Source of the DNA: Candidatus Obscuribacter phosphatis | GTDB lineage: Bacteria > Cyanobacteriota > Vampirovibrionia > Obscuribacterales > Obscuribacteraceae | DNA: 64,000 bases | Direction of reading: 5' to 3' | Assembly (NCBI GenBank): GCA_001899315.1 | Contig: MOYA01000003.1 | Coordinates: 272,369-336,368 of the forward strand | Shown here: one piece after another, positions 9,432 through 18,609 of the stretch | Layout: every line of letters starts with the position of its first letter | How positions within the stretch are numbered: position 1 is the stretch's first letter | The notes under the pieces: model-generated | The model's database searches: none | What the model was told of the DNA's origin: nothing | What the model saw: the letters and a program-made list of their open reading frames with translations, nothing else | Made by a program: the position numbers and the translations under genes

Positions 9432-10994
9432 ATGCGAATTTGTCTTATCTCGCGAGAGTATCCGCCGGAGACAGGCTTCGGCGGGATTGCTACATTTACC
9501 AAGCATCTTGCCCATGGTCTGGCTTTGAACGGTCACGATGTGGAAGTAGTCACTCTCGCCAAAGAACAAGAAAGAACCTATGTTGAAGCCGTTGGCGAGA
9601 GTGCCGACGGTGGCAAAAGCATCACCATCCACAGAGTTTTGCCCTACAACTTTCATACCGGCTTAGATTGCGTCAATATGGCTATGCCCTACAGCCGCTA
9701 TCTCATTTGCACATCCACGGCACTCTGGCGCAAATTCGCCGAACGACATGCTTTTAAGCCCTTTGATGCAGTAGACACCCCCGAGCTTCTAGCCGAGGGC
9801 ATTTATCCGGCGCTGACCAAAGTCGCCCCCATGGTGGTCAGACTCTATACGCCCCATTCAAAATTTATCGCCGAAAAGTTGCACAATGTCCGCCCCTCCT
9901 TCGACCATCAGTTTGTCGCCATGGTGGAAAGAGTGGCTATGCTCTCTTGTGATGTGATTACCTCGCCCTCAGACGACTTAGCCGAATTTGTGGCCAACGA
10001 CCTGGGCATAAAGCAAGAATCAATTTGCATCGTGCGCAACCCCATTAATACGGCAGTCTTTTCCCCCGAGGGTGAAAAGGCTCTGCCCGACCCAGCCGAC
10101 GGCAAACTAAGAGTGCTTTTCGTAGGCAGACTGGAAGAGCGCAAAGGCATCAACTATTTGGTTGCAGCTATTCCCGAAGTGATCAAAGAATTTCCCGCGG
10201 TGGAATTCGTCATCATCGGGGATGATACCAACACGGCTCAAGGTCAGACTTCGGTATTAAAGGGTCTGAAAGAAACTCTCAGCCAGACACGCACCCTCGA
10301 CAAAGTAACTTTCATAGACAGAGTGCCGCTCGACGCCCTACCAAGCTATTATCGCAGCGCCGATATTTGCATCGTGCCCTCGGTCTACGACAACTCACCC
10401 TATACCTGCCTTGAGTCTATGTCCTGCGGCAGAGCCGTTATCGGCACCTCGGCCGGCGGCACCAAAGAATACATGATCCATCAAGAGTCGGGCTTGATTA
10501 TTCCAGCTAGAGACACGGGCGCCATCAAAGAAGCCCTCCTTACTCTTTTGCAAGACCCGCAAGAAAGAGCGCGTCTAGCCCAGGGCGCCAGAAAGAGAGC
10601 AGTGGAAAAATTCGATCGTTGCGAAATCGCCAGACAAACCGCCGAGCTTTACAAACTGGCTCAGGCCAATCATCGCGACCAGACCGATCTAAAGCAGCTC
10701 TACCGGCATCAGTATCAACAGGCACTTACCGACGCAGAAGATTTTCTCAATGCCATGGACCGCATGCTCTACGACATGCTCTTCCAATATTCATACCGCT
10801 TTCGAATCAACCACTGGTGGAATTACTTCAAGGTCCGTCCGCGTTACTTTCTTTGCAAGTTCTTGTTGAAAGCGCTGAAAATCGCTCATTTGCCGCTAGG
10901 CAAAAAAGCGGCGACCGGCTCACCTCTCATTCGCAAACTGGAAGAGAAAATAAGGGAGCGGAGCTTCAAGAGTGATGTAAATGGCGACCACTGA
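9432..10994 (+). CDS. family 4 glycosyltransferase with lineage-specific C-terminal extension
   Basis: GT-B enzyme. The start at ATG 9432 is chosen over 9402 because two paralogues in the window (32286, 41066) begin identically with 'MRICLISRE[YF]PP'. The C-domain has 'VLFVGRLEERKGINYLV', 'DICIVPSVYDNSPYTCLESMSCG' and 'GTSAGGTKEYM', the GT4 donor-binding elements. After the GT core (about residue 415) comes a ~105-residue helical, basic/aromatic extension ('YDMLFQYSYRFRINHWW') shared by all three paralogues. The gene overlaps the next one by 14 bases and heads a three-gene unit with two GT-C proteins. It is presumably a cytosolic glycan-assembling transferase. Confidence 0.88.
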   Translation: MRICLISREYPPETGFGGIATFTKHLAHGLALNGHDVEVVTLAKEQERTYVEAVGESADGGKSITIHRVLPYNFHTGLDCVNMAMPYSRYLICTSTALWRKFAERHAFKPFDAVDTPELLAEGIYPALTKVAPMVVRLYTPHSKFIAEKLHNVRPSFDHQFVAMVERVAMLSCDVITSPSDDLAEFVANDLGIKQESICIVRNPINTAVFSPEGEKALPDPADGKLRVLFVGRLEERKGINYLVAAIPEVIKEFPAVEFVIIGDDTNTAQGQTSVLKGLKETLSQTRTLDKVTFIDRVPLDALPSYYRSADICIVPSVYDNSPYTCLESMSCGRAVIGTSAGGTKEYMIHQESGLIIPARDTGAIKEALLTLLQDPQERARLAQGARKRAVEKFDRCEIARQTAELYKLAQANHRDQTDLKQLYRHQYQQALTDAEDFLNAMDRMLYDMLFQYSYRFRINHWWNYFKVRPRYFLCKFLLKALKIAHLPLGKKAATGSPLIRKLEEKIRERSFKSDVNGDH

Positions 10995-13689
10995 AGAAAA
11001 GAAAGAAGAGAAGACTAAAGACCTCACTCACCGTCTGGATTGCTTCGGCGAGTTTCTATTTTTTACGGCGGCGGCTCTAATAATCTTGCTCTGGTTTAAT
11101 TTCGCCACTAGCCATGTCAATGCTTTTTCTGCCGCCGACGCCTCAGAGTATCTGCGCTATGCCACGGCCTTGAGCCAGGTCAATTGGCTCAGTCCTAATT
11201 TTGCCCAAGAAGCCTTCAAAGAATTCATCATCACCGGCCCGACTTTTCCCCTAGTTCTGGTCGCTTTCAACTGGCTCACTACATTTAGATCCTTCGACCC
11301 GGCTAATTCCACCACACCTCTCATCTTGCAGTCACTGGTAGCGGCTCTTACCACAGGCTTTATCTATGTCACGGCGCGCCAACTCTACAATCAAAGCATA
11401 GGCAGACTGGCTGCGCTAATGTCGCTTTTTTATCCGGCTTTTATTGTCAACAGCGGCCGCCTCTATAGCGAAGTTTTCGCTACGTTTCTTGAATGTGCCT
11501 GTTTTGCTCTCTTTGCGGCTTTGCCGCAGTCTGCCAGAAAAAAATATATTTTTCTGGCACTACTGGGTGCCACCCTGGTGGCCCTGCAGCTCACCCGATC
11601 TTCCATGCTGCTTTTCACCTTCGCAAGCATGGTCTTTGTCTTACTTGCCAATTTCAACAAACTCGATCTCAAGGGCTCTCTAAAGACATGCGACAAAAGC
11701 TTGCTGGCCTTTCTCTTGGGCGCCTCGGCCTTGCTTGCCCCCTGGCTCTTGTACGAAAAGACCGTCTATAACAAACTCAGCCTAGTTGTAGACCGAGTCG
11801 GTCACTACAACCTATTTATAGGCACCAATGCCGAAATTCAAGGCTTTCTATCGTATCCCTATCCTGACGGCCACGGCATCGAACAAAAATCATTTTTAGA
11901 GCTTATCGAAAGCGCCCAAAAGAAAAGCCCAAACGGCTTCATTCGCTTGCTGCTCGATAAACCGGCAAGGCTCTATAAATTTCCTTGGAACGACTATCGC
12001 GCCCCTATCGGCCCCGTCGATTTTCAATGGCAGGTTTTATATCACCAAATAATTATTGCCGGGGCCCTGCTTGGTCTAGCCATGGCTCTCGGTTTTGCTC
12101 TCAATAACGAGCTTGCCGCCAAGAAAAAACTATTGGGCAGGCTCTATCTGTTCTCAGGCTTTGTGCTCAATTTGCCCTACTTGCTCTTTATCACCGTCCC
12201 CCGTTACAACCTAGCTGCCATGCCGGTTTTGCTTATATTTGCCGCGGCCGGGTTTTATATAACTAGCGACCTAATCAAAAATCATCAGTTGAAATGGGCG
12301 AAAGTCTGCGCCGGCGCTTGGCTCTTTCTCTTTCTTTATTTGCGCGACGACTTCAGCTCTCTATCGGCTAGTCTGGCGCCCTATTCTCTTTATATAGTGC
12401 AAGGCACTGACCTTTTCAGCAAAGGTCTCATCGCCTGCCTTGCCGCCTTAGCGGCTTTCTTGGCCATGGCCAAGTGCCTAGCTGTGTTTGTCAAAAAAGA
12501 ATATCAAGGCTTTGCCCTCCTACCTCTTATCGGCACAGGCTTAGCCGTCTGCCTGCTTACAGCCTTGCCGCAAAGAGCGAACGGACGCATGGGCGAAAGC
12601 CTGATCAAATTTCAAGGCGGCACTATCAGTAATACCACTTCCGCGCCGGCAGAAATAATACAAAAGCAAGGACGCGACTGCTATCTTCTCATCGATAGCG
12701 ATCAAGGGCAGATTTTGCGCAATGCCACCCATATAAAAATCAATGGAGTTACCTGCCGCGGCCCCTTCATACCGGGTCTGGCTGCAGTCGACAATTGGTA
12801 CTATCTCAAATCGAGAAAAGACAACTCAGCTTATCTCGAATGTACCTATATCTTTGACTGCATGACCCAAGCAAGCGGATTAAGCAATCTCGACATCAGA
12901 CAGTGGTATATGCTGCCGGTGCCGCCGGCCGTGCTGGCTGACGCGCCGGTGCAGGACGGCAAGATCAAGCTTCAGGTAGAAATTGGAAGCAGCGAAAGCC
13001 TCACCCTTTTTGCCGAGAAAATTAGTGGCGATAGAAAGGGGCAAAGCTTTGCCAACAAACCAAGCCTAAACATCTATAGCTGGGAGAAAGCCTTTTATGG
13101 CGTGGAAAACGATCGCGCCTTGACCGACAGCCGCTTTGATTGGAAATTGCCGGTCAATACGAAGGAAAACCAAGCGACAATCAAGCTTCAGAACCAGAAT
13201 TTACCACTTTCTCAGACAGATTTGAACTTGCATATAGTGGCCGGACCACCTTCTCAGAGTTTGGACAAGAATGCTATTTCTGACTCTCTTATTGAAGAAT
13301 TCAAAGAAAAGATAGAGTGCAGCGGCAGCAAAGAAGTGGTTTTGCAATTCAACCCCGCCGAAAAGAGCGCTAAGTCGCCGGCCCGACTGGATGAAACTTA
13401 CAAGCTATTGGAATTGGAGATAAGTAAAGCCGGTTCTGCACCATATAAGGTGGCAACAGCCCAAATGATTTTTGAACAGAAAGATGGTCGAACCCTGACC
13501 ATGGACCTTCCTTATTTCAAAAAACCAGCCAATCATCTCTGCCTTGGTATACCGCTGCCGGTCTCGGTTATAGCCAGAGAGAGCAAACTTGTGACGGTGA
13601 GATTAATGAGCGATGAAGACTGCCGCCTTCGCCTTGCTCTCAAAGAACTGTGCGGGCACCCATTAGGTTCAGGTCATGAAATTTATTAA
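10981..13689 (+). CDS. GT39/ArnT-like GT-C glycosyltransferase, large
   Basis: A 902-residue protein. The first ~520 residues hold about ten to twelve membrane segments. After the first segment lies the acidic loop 'SAADASEYLRYATAL', and later 'LVAALTTGFIYVTARQLYNQSIGRLAALMSLFYPAFIV', typical of the PMT_2 (ArnT/GT39-type) domain. Residues ~550-902 are soluble and probably extracytoplasmic; I do not recognise that domain. The start overlaps the GT4 gene by 14 bases and the stop overlaps the next gene by 14 bases, indicating translational coupling. It likely transfers sugars from polyprenyl phosphate outside the inner membrane. Confidence 0.75.
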   Translation: MATTEEKKEEKTKDLTHRLDCFGEFLFFTAAALIILLWFNFATSHVNAFSAADASEYLRYATALSQVNWLSPNFAQEAFKEFIITGPTFPLVLVAFNWLTTFRSFDPANSTTPLILQSLVAALTTGFIYVTARQLYNQSIGRLAALMSLFYPAFIVNSGRLYSEVFATFLECACFALFAALPQSARKKYIFLALLGATLVALQLTRSSMLLFTFASMVFVLLANFNKLDLKGSLKTCDKSLLAFLLGASALLAPWLLYEKTVYNKLSLVVDRVGHYNLFIGTNAEIQGFLSYPYPDGHGIEQKSFLELIESAQKKSPNGFIRLLLDKPARLYKFPWNDYRAPIGPVDFQWQVLYHQIIIAGALLGLAMALGFALNNELAAKKKLLGRLYLFSGFVLNLPYLLFITVPRYNLAAMPVLLIFAAAGFYITSDLIKNHQLKWAKVCAGAWLFLFLYLRDDFSSLSASLAPYSLYIVQGTDLFSKGLIACLAALAAFLAMAKCLAVFVKKEYQGFALLPLIGTGLAVCLLTALPQRANGRMGESLIKFQGGTISNTTSAPAEIIQKQGRDCYLLIDSDQGQILRNATHIKINGVTCRGPFIPGLAAVDNWYYLKSRKDNSAYLECTYIFDCMTQASGLSNLDIRQWYMLPVPPAVLADAPVQDGKIKLQVEIGSSESLTLFAEKISGDRKGQSFANKPSLNIYSWEKAFYGVENDRALTDSRFDWKLPVNTKENQATIKLQNQNLPLSQTDLNLHIVAGPPSQSLDKNAISDSLIEEFKEKIECSGSKEVVLQFNPAEKSAKSPARLDETYKLLELEISKAGSAPYKVATAQMIFEQKDGRTLTMDLPYFKKPANHLCLGIPLPVSVIARESKLVTVRLMSDEDCRLRLALKELCGHPLGSGHEIY

Positions 13690-16012
13690 GAGCCCTATCT
13701 TGCACGTCATTTTACTGACGGCCCTAACCTGGCTGGTCTTCAACCGCACTCTCGGCAGCTATTTCTTAGCCGACGATTTCGGTGAAGTGGCTTATATATC
13801 GCGTATTAAAGACGGCGGCGAAATCGCTCTAATTTGGGCCAACTTTACCGGCAATTATATGCAGATACCCAGCATGGCAGTCTGGCGTCCGTGGCTTCTA
13901 ATAAGCCTCTTAGCCGACTATTTTGTCTGGGGAGCCAATCCCTTTGGCTTCTATCTCACCAATCTCTTGAGCTATAACCTAGGTATTGTTCTTTACTATT
14001 TCTTTCTGCGAAAGCTCACCGAGTCTTTCTCGCCTTTGCGCTCCGGCCTAAGTTCTTTGCTATGCGCCGCCCTCTTTGCCGTTTCACCGCTGCACTGCGA
14101 GAGTATCTCTTGGGTGGTGGGGAGAGTGGATATCGTCTCTTCGGTTTTCTATCTAGCAGCCCTCAATCTATTATTTGCTGCAACCGCCCATTTTGACGAT
14201 AGAGAACCTAAGAAATACCGCAGCTTGATGGGCTTCAGCCTGCTTTCTTTTGTAATCGCCATGTGGACCAAAGAAATGCCCATTGGTCTGCCGGTTCTTG
14301 CTCCGCTGCTTTTCTATTTATTCAAGCCAGGAAGCAAGCCGGGCTTAAGAGATGTACTGCGTTTTTGCCTGCCCCTCTGGACCACCACTGTGGTTTATTT
14401 TATTGGCCGCTATCTAGCCCTCAAGACCATATTAGGGGGCTATGTGCAGGGCATAGGCGACGCCCAAGCCGCCCAAGCCTTGAGCCGCTGGCTTGACTTG
14501 GACACGCTAAAGAGACTTTTCTATCCCTTTGCCTTTCATATATTTGGAAGCGACCATCTATACCACAAAATCTTCACAGTCTTGTTTGCAGTACTACTAG
14601 TGGTGGCAGTACTGAGGTTAACTGCTTTTCGCCCTCCTCTAAAGTTACTTGTTTTTCTTCCGATCTGGATTGTTACTACTCTTTTGCCCATCTATAAACT
14701 CTGGGGTCTGGGCTATGAATTAGAAGGCGCCCGTTTCTGCTATTTCCTCACCTTGCCCCTCTGTGCCTTGCCTCTAATCTTGCTTGCCCCGGCAAGACCG
14801 ACAAGCAAAAGACTTCTGCCTTTACAGGTTTTGACCGCCCTTGCCAGTCTCACTCTGCTCATCATGCTCGCAGTTTTGCTTAAGGCGGCGCAGCTATCAA
14901 ACCTGGCTTGGGTGCAAACCGGTAAAGAAGTAAGAGAGTTCTGCGAAAAATCACGCCAACTGTCTAATGCCGTCATCTTGGGTATTCCGAAAAGACGGGG
15001 CGGCGCCCATATGATCTTGAACAGTATTACTTTTGCCGTGGTCAACTCGCCGCCCTTCAGCAAAGCTTCGAGGCTTGACCAGGTCTATCTATTTGACCCG
15101 GTCATCTTTGGTAATGACTGGTATCTCAATACAGCCAGACTGCGAAAGCTACTGCGAGAGCATCCCGACTGCCGTATCAAGGTATGGAACAGCGCCACTA
15201 GAGACTTTATCGAGCTTAAGCAGGCGACACAAGACTCAGCAGAGACGGCAAAACAAAGCGACCTAGCCATACTTAGTAAAGCCAGGCTGAAGGGTGAACT
15301 GCGGGCAAGAACAACCAAAGAGGGTCTCTTGCTGCAAGACATCAAGCCCGGCGACGCACTTGTTTTTGACGAACTCGACATAGAAACTCTCAGAGGCGGG
15401 CGCGATGCTCTCTGGCTCAAAATCAAGCCCCTGGACAAAGCAGGCAAAAGCCTAGCCGACGGCAAGTTTAAGGTGCGACTTTCCAGTGCCGACGATCAAG
15501 CTGCAGTATTGAATCAATATGAAATCGAAGCTGCCGCCGCCGATGCAGTGATTCTGCCCTTAGGCGAGAACTGGCGATATTTTGCCGTGCCCAAGATTTC
15601 TCGCCTGACTCTAGAGCTACCGGTTGGGACCGACCTGCTTTTGCAAGATGCCGCTCTAATAGACGAAGAAACAATTAGACCGACGATCACCGTGGCAGAC
15701 CTGAAAATAGACGAACGTGGCGTCTACTCTCGCAGCAAAGGGCCGGTAGATTTAAAAATAGATTGCCAGAAACTGCGCTTTCAACCAAGCGGTCTGGTTC
15801 TTGAAATCACCAAACCCAATTCTTTCTTTCAAAATATGGAGCAAGGCCGTCTGGATCTTGCCGAAAGCATAGACATAAGCGGTAAAGACCAGATCCAAAT
15901 CGCCCCAGAAAAGCTTGAAACCGGTGTCTACCAAGAAGTCCGAGTCAGACCTCTCTATAAGAAAGGCGAGCCGCTTTTGCCTTCAGCTCCTGTCAACCTC
16001 AGACTAGATTGA
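13676..16012 (+). CDS. TMTC-like GT-C membrane glycosyltransferase
   Basis: A 778-residue protein with about ten membrane segments up to residue ~410 and a soluble C-terminal half. After the first segment it has 'YFLADDFGEVAYIS', the acidic pair expected of GT-C enzymes. Later 'SPLHCESISWVVGRVDIVSS' closely resembles the conserved loop of TMTC-type O-mannosyltransferases (P-x-H-x-E-...-G-R-x-D). Unlike eukaryotic TMTCs it has no TPR tail; the C-terminus is a beta-rich domain I do not recognise. It is the last gene of the GT4/GT-C/GT-C unit, overlapping its neighbour by 14 bases. Acceptor (protein or lipid-glycan) unknown. Confidence 0.75.
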   Translation: MKFIKSPILHVILLTALTWLVFNRTLGSYFLADDFGEVAYISRIKDGGEIALIWANFTGNYMQIPSMAVWRPWLLISLLADYFVWGANPFGFYLTNLLSYNLGIVLYYFFLRKLTESFSPLRSGLSSLLCAALFAVSPLHCESISWVVGRVDIVSSVFYLAALNLLFAATAHFDDREPKKYRSLMGFSLLSFVIAMWTKEMPIGLPVLAPLLFYLFKPGSKPGLRDVLRFCLPLWTTTVVYFIGRYLALKTILGGYVQGIGDAQAAQALSRWLDLDTLKRLFYPFAFHIFGSDHLYHKIFTVLFAVLLVVAVLRLTAFRPPLKLLVFLPIWIVTTLLPIYKLWGLGYELEGARFCYFLTLPLCALPLILLAPARPTSKRLLPLQVLTALASLTLLIMLAVLLKAAQLSNLAWVQTGKEVREFCEKSRQLSNAVILGIPKRRGGAHMILNSITFAVVNSPPFSKASRLDQVYLFDPVIFGNDWYLNTARLRKLLREHPDCRIKVWNSATRDFIELKQATQDSAETAKQSDLAILSKARLKGELRARTTKEGLLLQDIKPGDALVFDELDIETLRGGRDALWLKIKPLDKAGKSLADGKFKVRLSSADDQAAVLNQYEIEAAAADAVILPLGENWRYFAVPKISRLTLELPVGTDLLLQDAALIDEETIRPTITVADLKIDERGVYSRSKGPVDLKIDCQKLRFQPSGLVLEITKPNSFFQNMEQGRLDLAESIDISGKDQIQIAPEKLETGVYQEVRVRPLYKKGEPLLPSAPVNLRLD

Positions 16013-16062
16013 TCGCCGGGGCACATAATGAGAAAATAGCAAGCGAAAGCGGTGCGTGAAAA

Positions 16063-16746
16063 ATGTCCAAAATACTCTTAGTAGAAGACGACCCACTATT
16101 TGCCCAAATGATTGTCGACTATCTCTCTGCTCAGCAGTTTAGAGTCGAACTTACCGACAATGGCAAAGACGCGCAAAATCTTCTCAGAGATTTCCAATAC
16201 GAAGTGGTGATACTCGATTGGGGTCTGCCCGATATGAGTGGTATCGAAATTCTGCGGGATTTTCGCGGTCGCGGCGGCATAACACCAGTCTTGATGCTGA
16301 CAGGCAGAGACAAGGTAGAAGAGAAAGAACACGGTCTAGACTCAGGCGCAGACGACTATCTCACCAAACCTTTCAATATGAGGGAACTGACCGCCCGGGT
16401 AAGAGCCCTGATTAGAAGAACCGGTCCCAGCCCCACAGGTATTCTCACCGCCGGTGCCATTGCCCTTAACCCCACCACCCATGTGGTCACCAAGAACGGC
16501 GAAGAAGTGCGGCTTTTGCCCAAGGAATTTTCCTTATTAGAATATTTGATGCGCCATCCCAACCAAGTCTTTACCGCCGAGATGCTGCTCGACCGGGTCT
16601 GGAACTCAGAATCGGATGCCGGTACCGAAGCTGTGCGCACCTGCCTGAAGCGGCTGCGTAAGAAAATAGACGACGACACCGAAGAGTCGCTAATTCAAAC
16701 TTTGCACGGCGTCGGCTACAAGATCAATCCTAAGTTTGTCAGCTGA
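16063..16746 (+). CDS. OmpR-family response regulator
   Basis: A 227-residue two-component transcription regulator. The receiver domain (1-120) has the acidic pair in 'LLVEDDP', the phosphoacceptor Asp52 in 'VVILDWGLPD', Thr in 'LMLTGR' and Lys in 'YLTKPF'. The winged-helix DNA-binding domain (about 130-225) has 'LLPKEFSLLEYLMRHPNQVFTAEMLLDRVW' and ends in 'LHGVGYKI', as in OmpR/PhoB. It lies convergent to, and 7 bases from, the histidine kinase gene at 16754-18556, its likely partner despite opposite strands. It could regulate the glycan genes; targets are unknown. Confidence 0.93.
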   Translation: MSKILLVEDDPLFAQMIVDYLSAQQFRVELTDNGKDAQNLLRDFQYEVVILDWGLPDMSGIEILRDFRGRGGITPVLMLTGRDKVEEKEHGLDSGADDYLTKPFNMRELTARVRALIRRTGPSPTGILTAGAIALNPTTHVVTKNGEEVRLLPKEFSLLEYLMRHPNQVFTAEMLLDRVWNSESDAGTEAVRTCLKRLRKKIDDDTEESLIQTLHGVGYKINPKFVS

Positions 16747-16753
16747 GCTTCAA

Positions 16754-18556
16754 TTAGGCGACAGGCAACTTGAACCAAAATGTGCTGCCGGCGCCCTCCT
16801 GGCTTTCGACACCGATCTTGCCGCCATGCTGCTCGATGATGGTGCGACAAATGGCCAGACCCAAGCCTGTGCCACCTTTTCTGGTGGCATCGCTTTTACG
16901 CACTTGCTTGAAGCGCTCAAAGATTACCGCTTGCGCCTCAATAGGTATACCGCGGCCGCGATCGAGCACCTTAAAAATGGCTTGACTGCCCTGCCTGACC
17001 ACAGAAACAGTAATTGTTGAATAATCGGGAGAAAACTTGATGGCGTTGGAAAGCAGGTTGACCAGTACTTGAATAATTTTGTCGGCATCGGCTTTCACCG
17101 ATAAGGGGCTGCCTAAAACTTCGATTTCAATGCCGCGGCTATCGGCAAGACTGCGCACCGAGTTGACCGAAGCTTCCACCAGAGAAGCCACCTCGATATT
17201 CTGAATACTAAGTTTGACCGCCCCAGACTGCAGACGATCAAGGTCTAAGAGCTGTTGAATCAAACGCATCAAGCGCCCCACTTCCGCCTCCAGCAAGCTC
17301 ACTTTCTTGCTGCCGGCTTCGTTGAGGTCGCCATAGATACCATCGGCGACAAGCTCAAAAAAGGCTTGAATAGAATTGAGAGGAGTGCGCAAGTCATGGC
17401 TGACCATAGAGAGAAATTCTTGTTTCAAGCGCTCCACTTCGCGCCTTTGTGTGATATCAACCATGATGGCAAGCACTTTCTCCCCATCGGGCGTCTCGAT
17501 ATTGCGCAGACCCAATTCCACCGGCACAGAGTTGCCGTCTCGGCTGATGGCGTCAGTCTCACACCAAACTTTCTCATCTTCGCCGTCGGGCATTTTTACA
17601 GGCTTACCAGTGGCATCGGTGAGATAGACAAGATCACGTACATTTTTCTTGACCGGTGAGTCTTCATAGCCGAGCATATTAGAAAGAGCCAGGTTAGCCA
17701 GTTCTACTTCACCATCGCGCTTAAGTAAAAGCACACCGACCGGCAAACTTTCCAACAGCAAGACAAAGTTGGCTAAAATAGCTTGTTCTTTGCGCTTAGC
17801 GGCTTTCAGCTTAGAGACCATGTCTTTAAAGGCGCGGTCTACCTCAGAGAGTTCATCGCTGCCTGAAAGCTGAGTGAGGGGCAGATTGGCACCATGCCGC
17901 CTAATATTATCGAGCAAAACAGCCAATCTATTGGTGATGCCCCGGTTGAAATAAAGAGCTAGAAAGAGGGCAAGAGCGATATTAAAGACGATACCGCCCA
18001 CCAAAACACCCTTAATCAGTTCACGCTGCTTACGCTGAATAATCGGGCTCTCTCGCTCGATACGTTCTTCTACCGCCACCAAACCGTCGATGTCTCGCAC
18101 TATCGCCCTAAAGGTCGGCTTCACTTTCTTTATATAGGCAAGCGAAGCCACGGCTCCAGCTTCTTTCCACTCCACTCTGATTTTCTGCATTTCCACCCAA
18201 GTGTCGAACAAGCGCGACTTGACTTGATTCAACTCGTGTTGTTCTTCCGGGTGACCGGCGACCAATTTTTCTATATCGGCGAACTCTTGTCTAAACATGT
18301 CGCCAAAACTAGACTTACGCGGTGTACCGTCAGGCTCTTCCCCCGAAATCACTTCGGAAGAATCATAGGCAATAGCAGTAAGTAAAATCTGATGCACCCG
18401 GTTTAGATGCTTACTGAGATCGCGGGCATGGGCCTCACGGGCTCTTTCTTGCTCGGTTTGATCCAACAAATAATAGAGGGCGCCCACAAATACCAGCTCA
18501 AAGAAGAGCGGCACGGTAACCAATAGCAAGAGTTTGTGGGATATCTTCAAATTCAT
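16754..18556 (-). CDS. membrane sensor histidine kinase with PAS domain
   Basis: A 600-residue kinase. Transmembrane segments at about 8-30 and 182-203 flank a ~150-residue helical, four-helix-bundle-like sensor region. A HAMP-like linker (~204-256), a PAS domain (~262-370; 'LPVGVLLLKRDGEVELANLAL', ending 'VDITQRREVE'), the HisKA box 'SMVSHDLRTPLNS' with His387, and the ATPase with N box ('LLSNAIKFS'), 'DRGRGI' and 'KGGTGLGLAI' follow. The architecture is complete. It lies tail-to-tail with the response regulator at 16063, its probable partner. The signal is unknown; the periplasmic helical domain resembles chemoreceptor-type sensors. Confidence 0.93.
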   Translation of the reverse strand: MNLKISHKLLLLVTVPLFFELVFVGALYYLLDQTEQERAREAHARDLSKHLNRVHQILLTAIAYDSSEVISGEEPDGTPRKSSFGDMFRQEFADIEKLVAGHPEEQHELNQVKSRLFDTWVEMQKIRVEWKEAGAVASLAYIKKVKPTFRAIVRDIDGLVAVEERIERESPIIQRKQRELIKGVLVGGIVFNIALALFLALYFNRGITNRLAVLLDNIRRHGANLPLTQLSGSDELSEVDRAFKDMVSKLKAAKRKEQAILANFVLLLESLPVGVLLLKRDGEVELANLALSNMLGYEDSPVKKNVRDLVYLTDATGKPVKMPDGEDEKVWCETDAISRDGNSVPVELGLRNIETPDGEKVLAIMVDITQRREVERLKQEFLSMVSHDLRTPLNSIQAFFELVADGIYGDLNEAGSKKVSLLEAEVGRLMRLIQQLLDLDRLQSGAVKLSIQNIEVASLVEASVNSVRSLADSRGIEIEVLGSPLSVKADADKIIQVLVNLLSNAIKFSPDYSTITVSVVRQGSQAIFKVLDRGRGIPIEAQAVIFERFKQVRKSDATRKGGTGLGLAICRTIIEQHGGKIGVESQEGAGSTFWFKLPVA

Positions 18557-18566
18557 TTTCTAGATT

Positions 18567-18593
18567 ATTATATTAATCATACGCACTCGACAA
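18567..18593 (-). promoter_or_regulatory. candidate sigma70-type promoter of the histidine kinase gene
   Basis: Reading the minus strand, TTGTCG (18593-18588) is followed after 15 bases by a perfect TATAAT (18572-18567), about 10 bases before the ATG at 18556. The spacer is shorter than the usual 16-18. The position would give a very short or leaderless mRNA. Weak call. Confidence 0.3.
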
Positions 18594-18609
18594 TAAATAG
18601 GATCAACTC

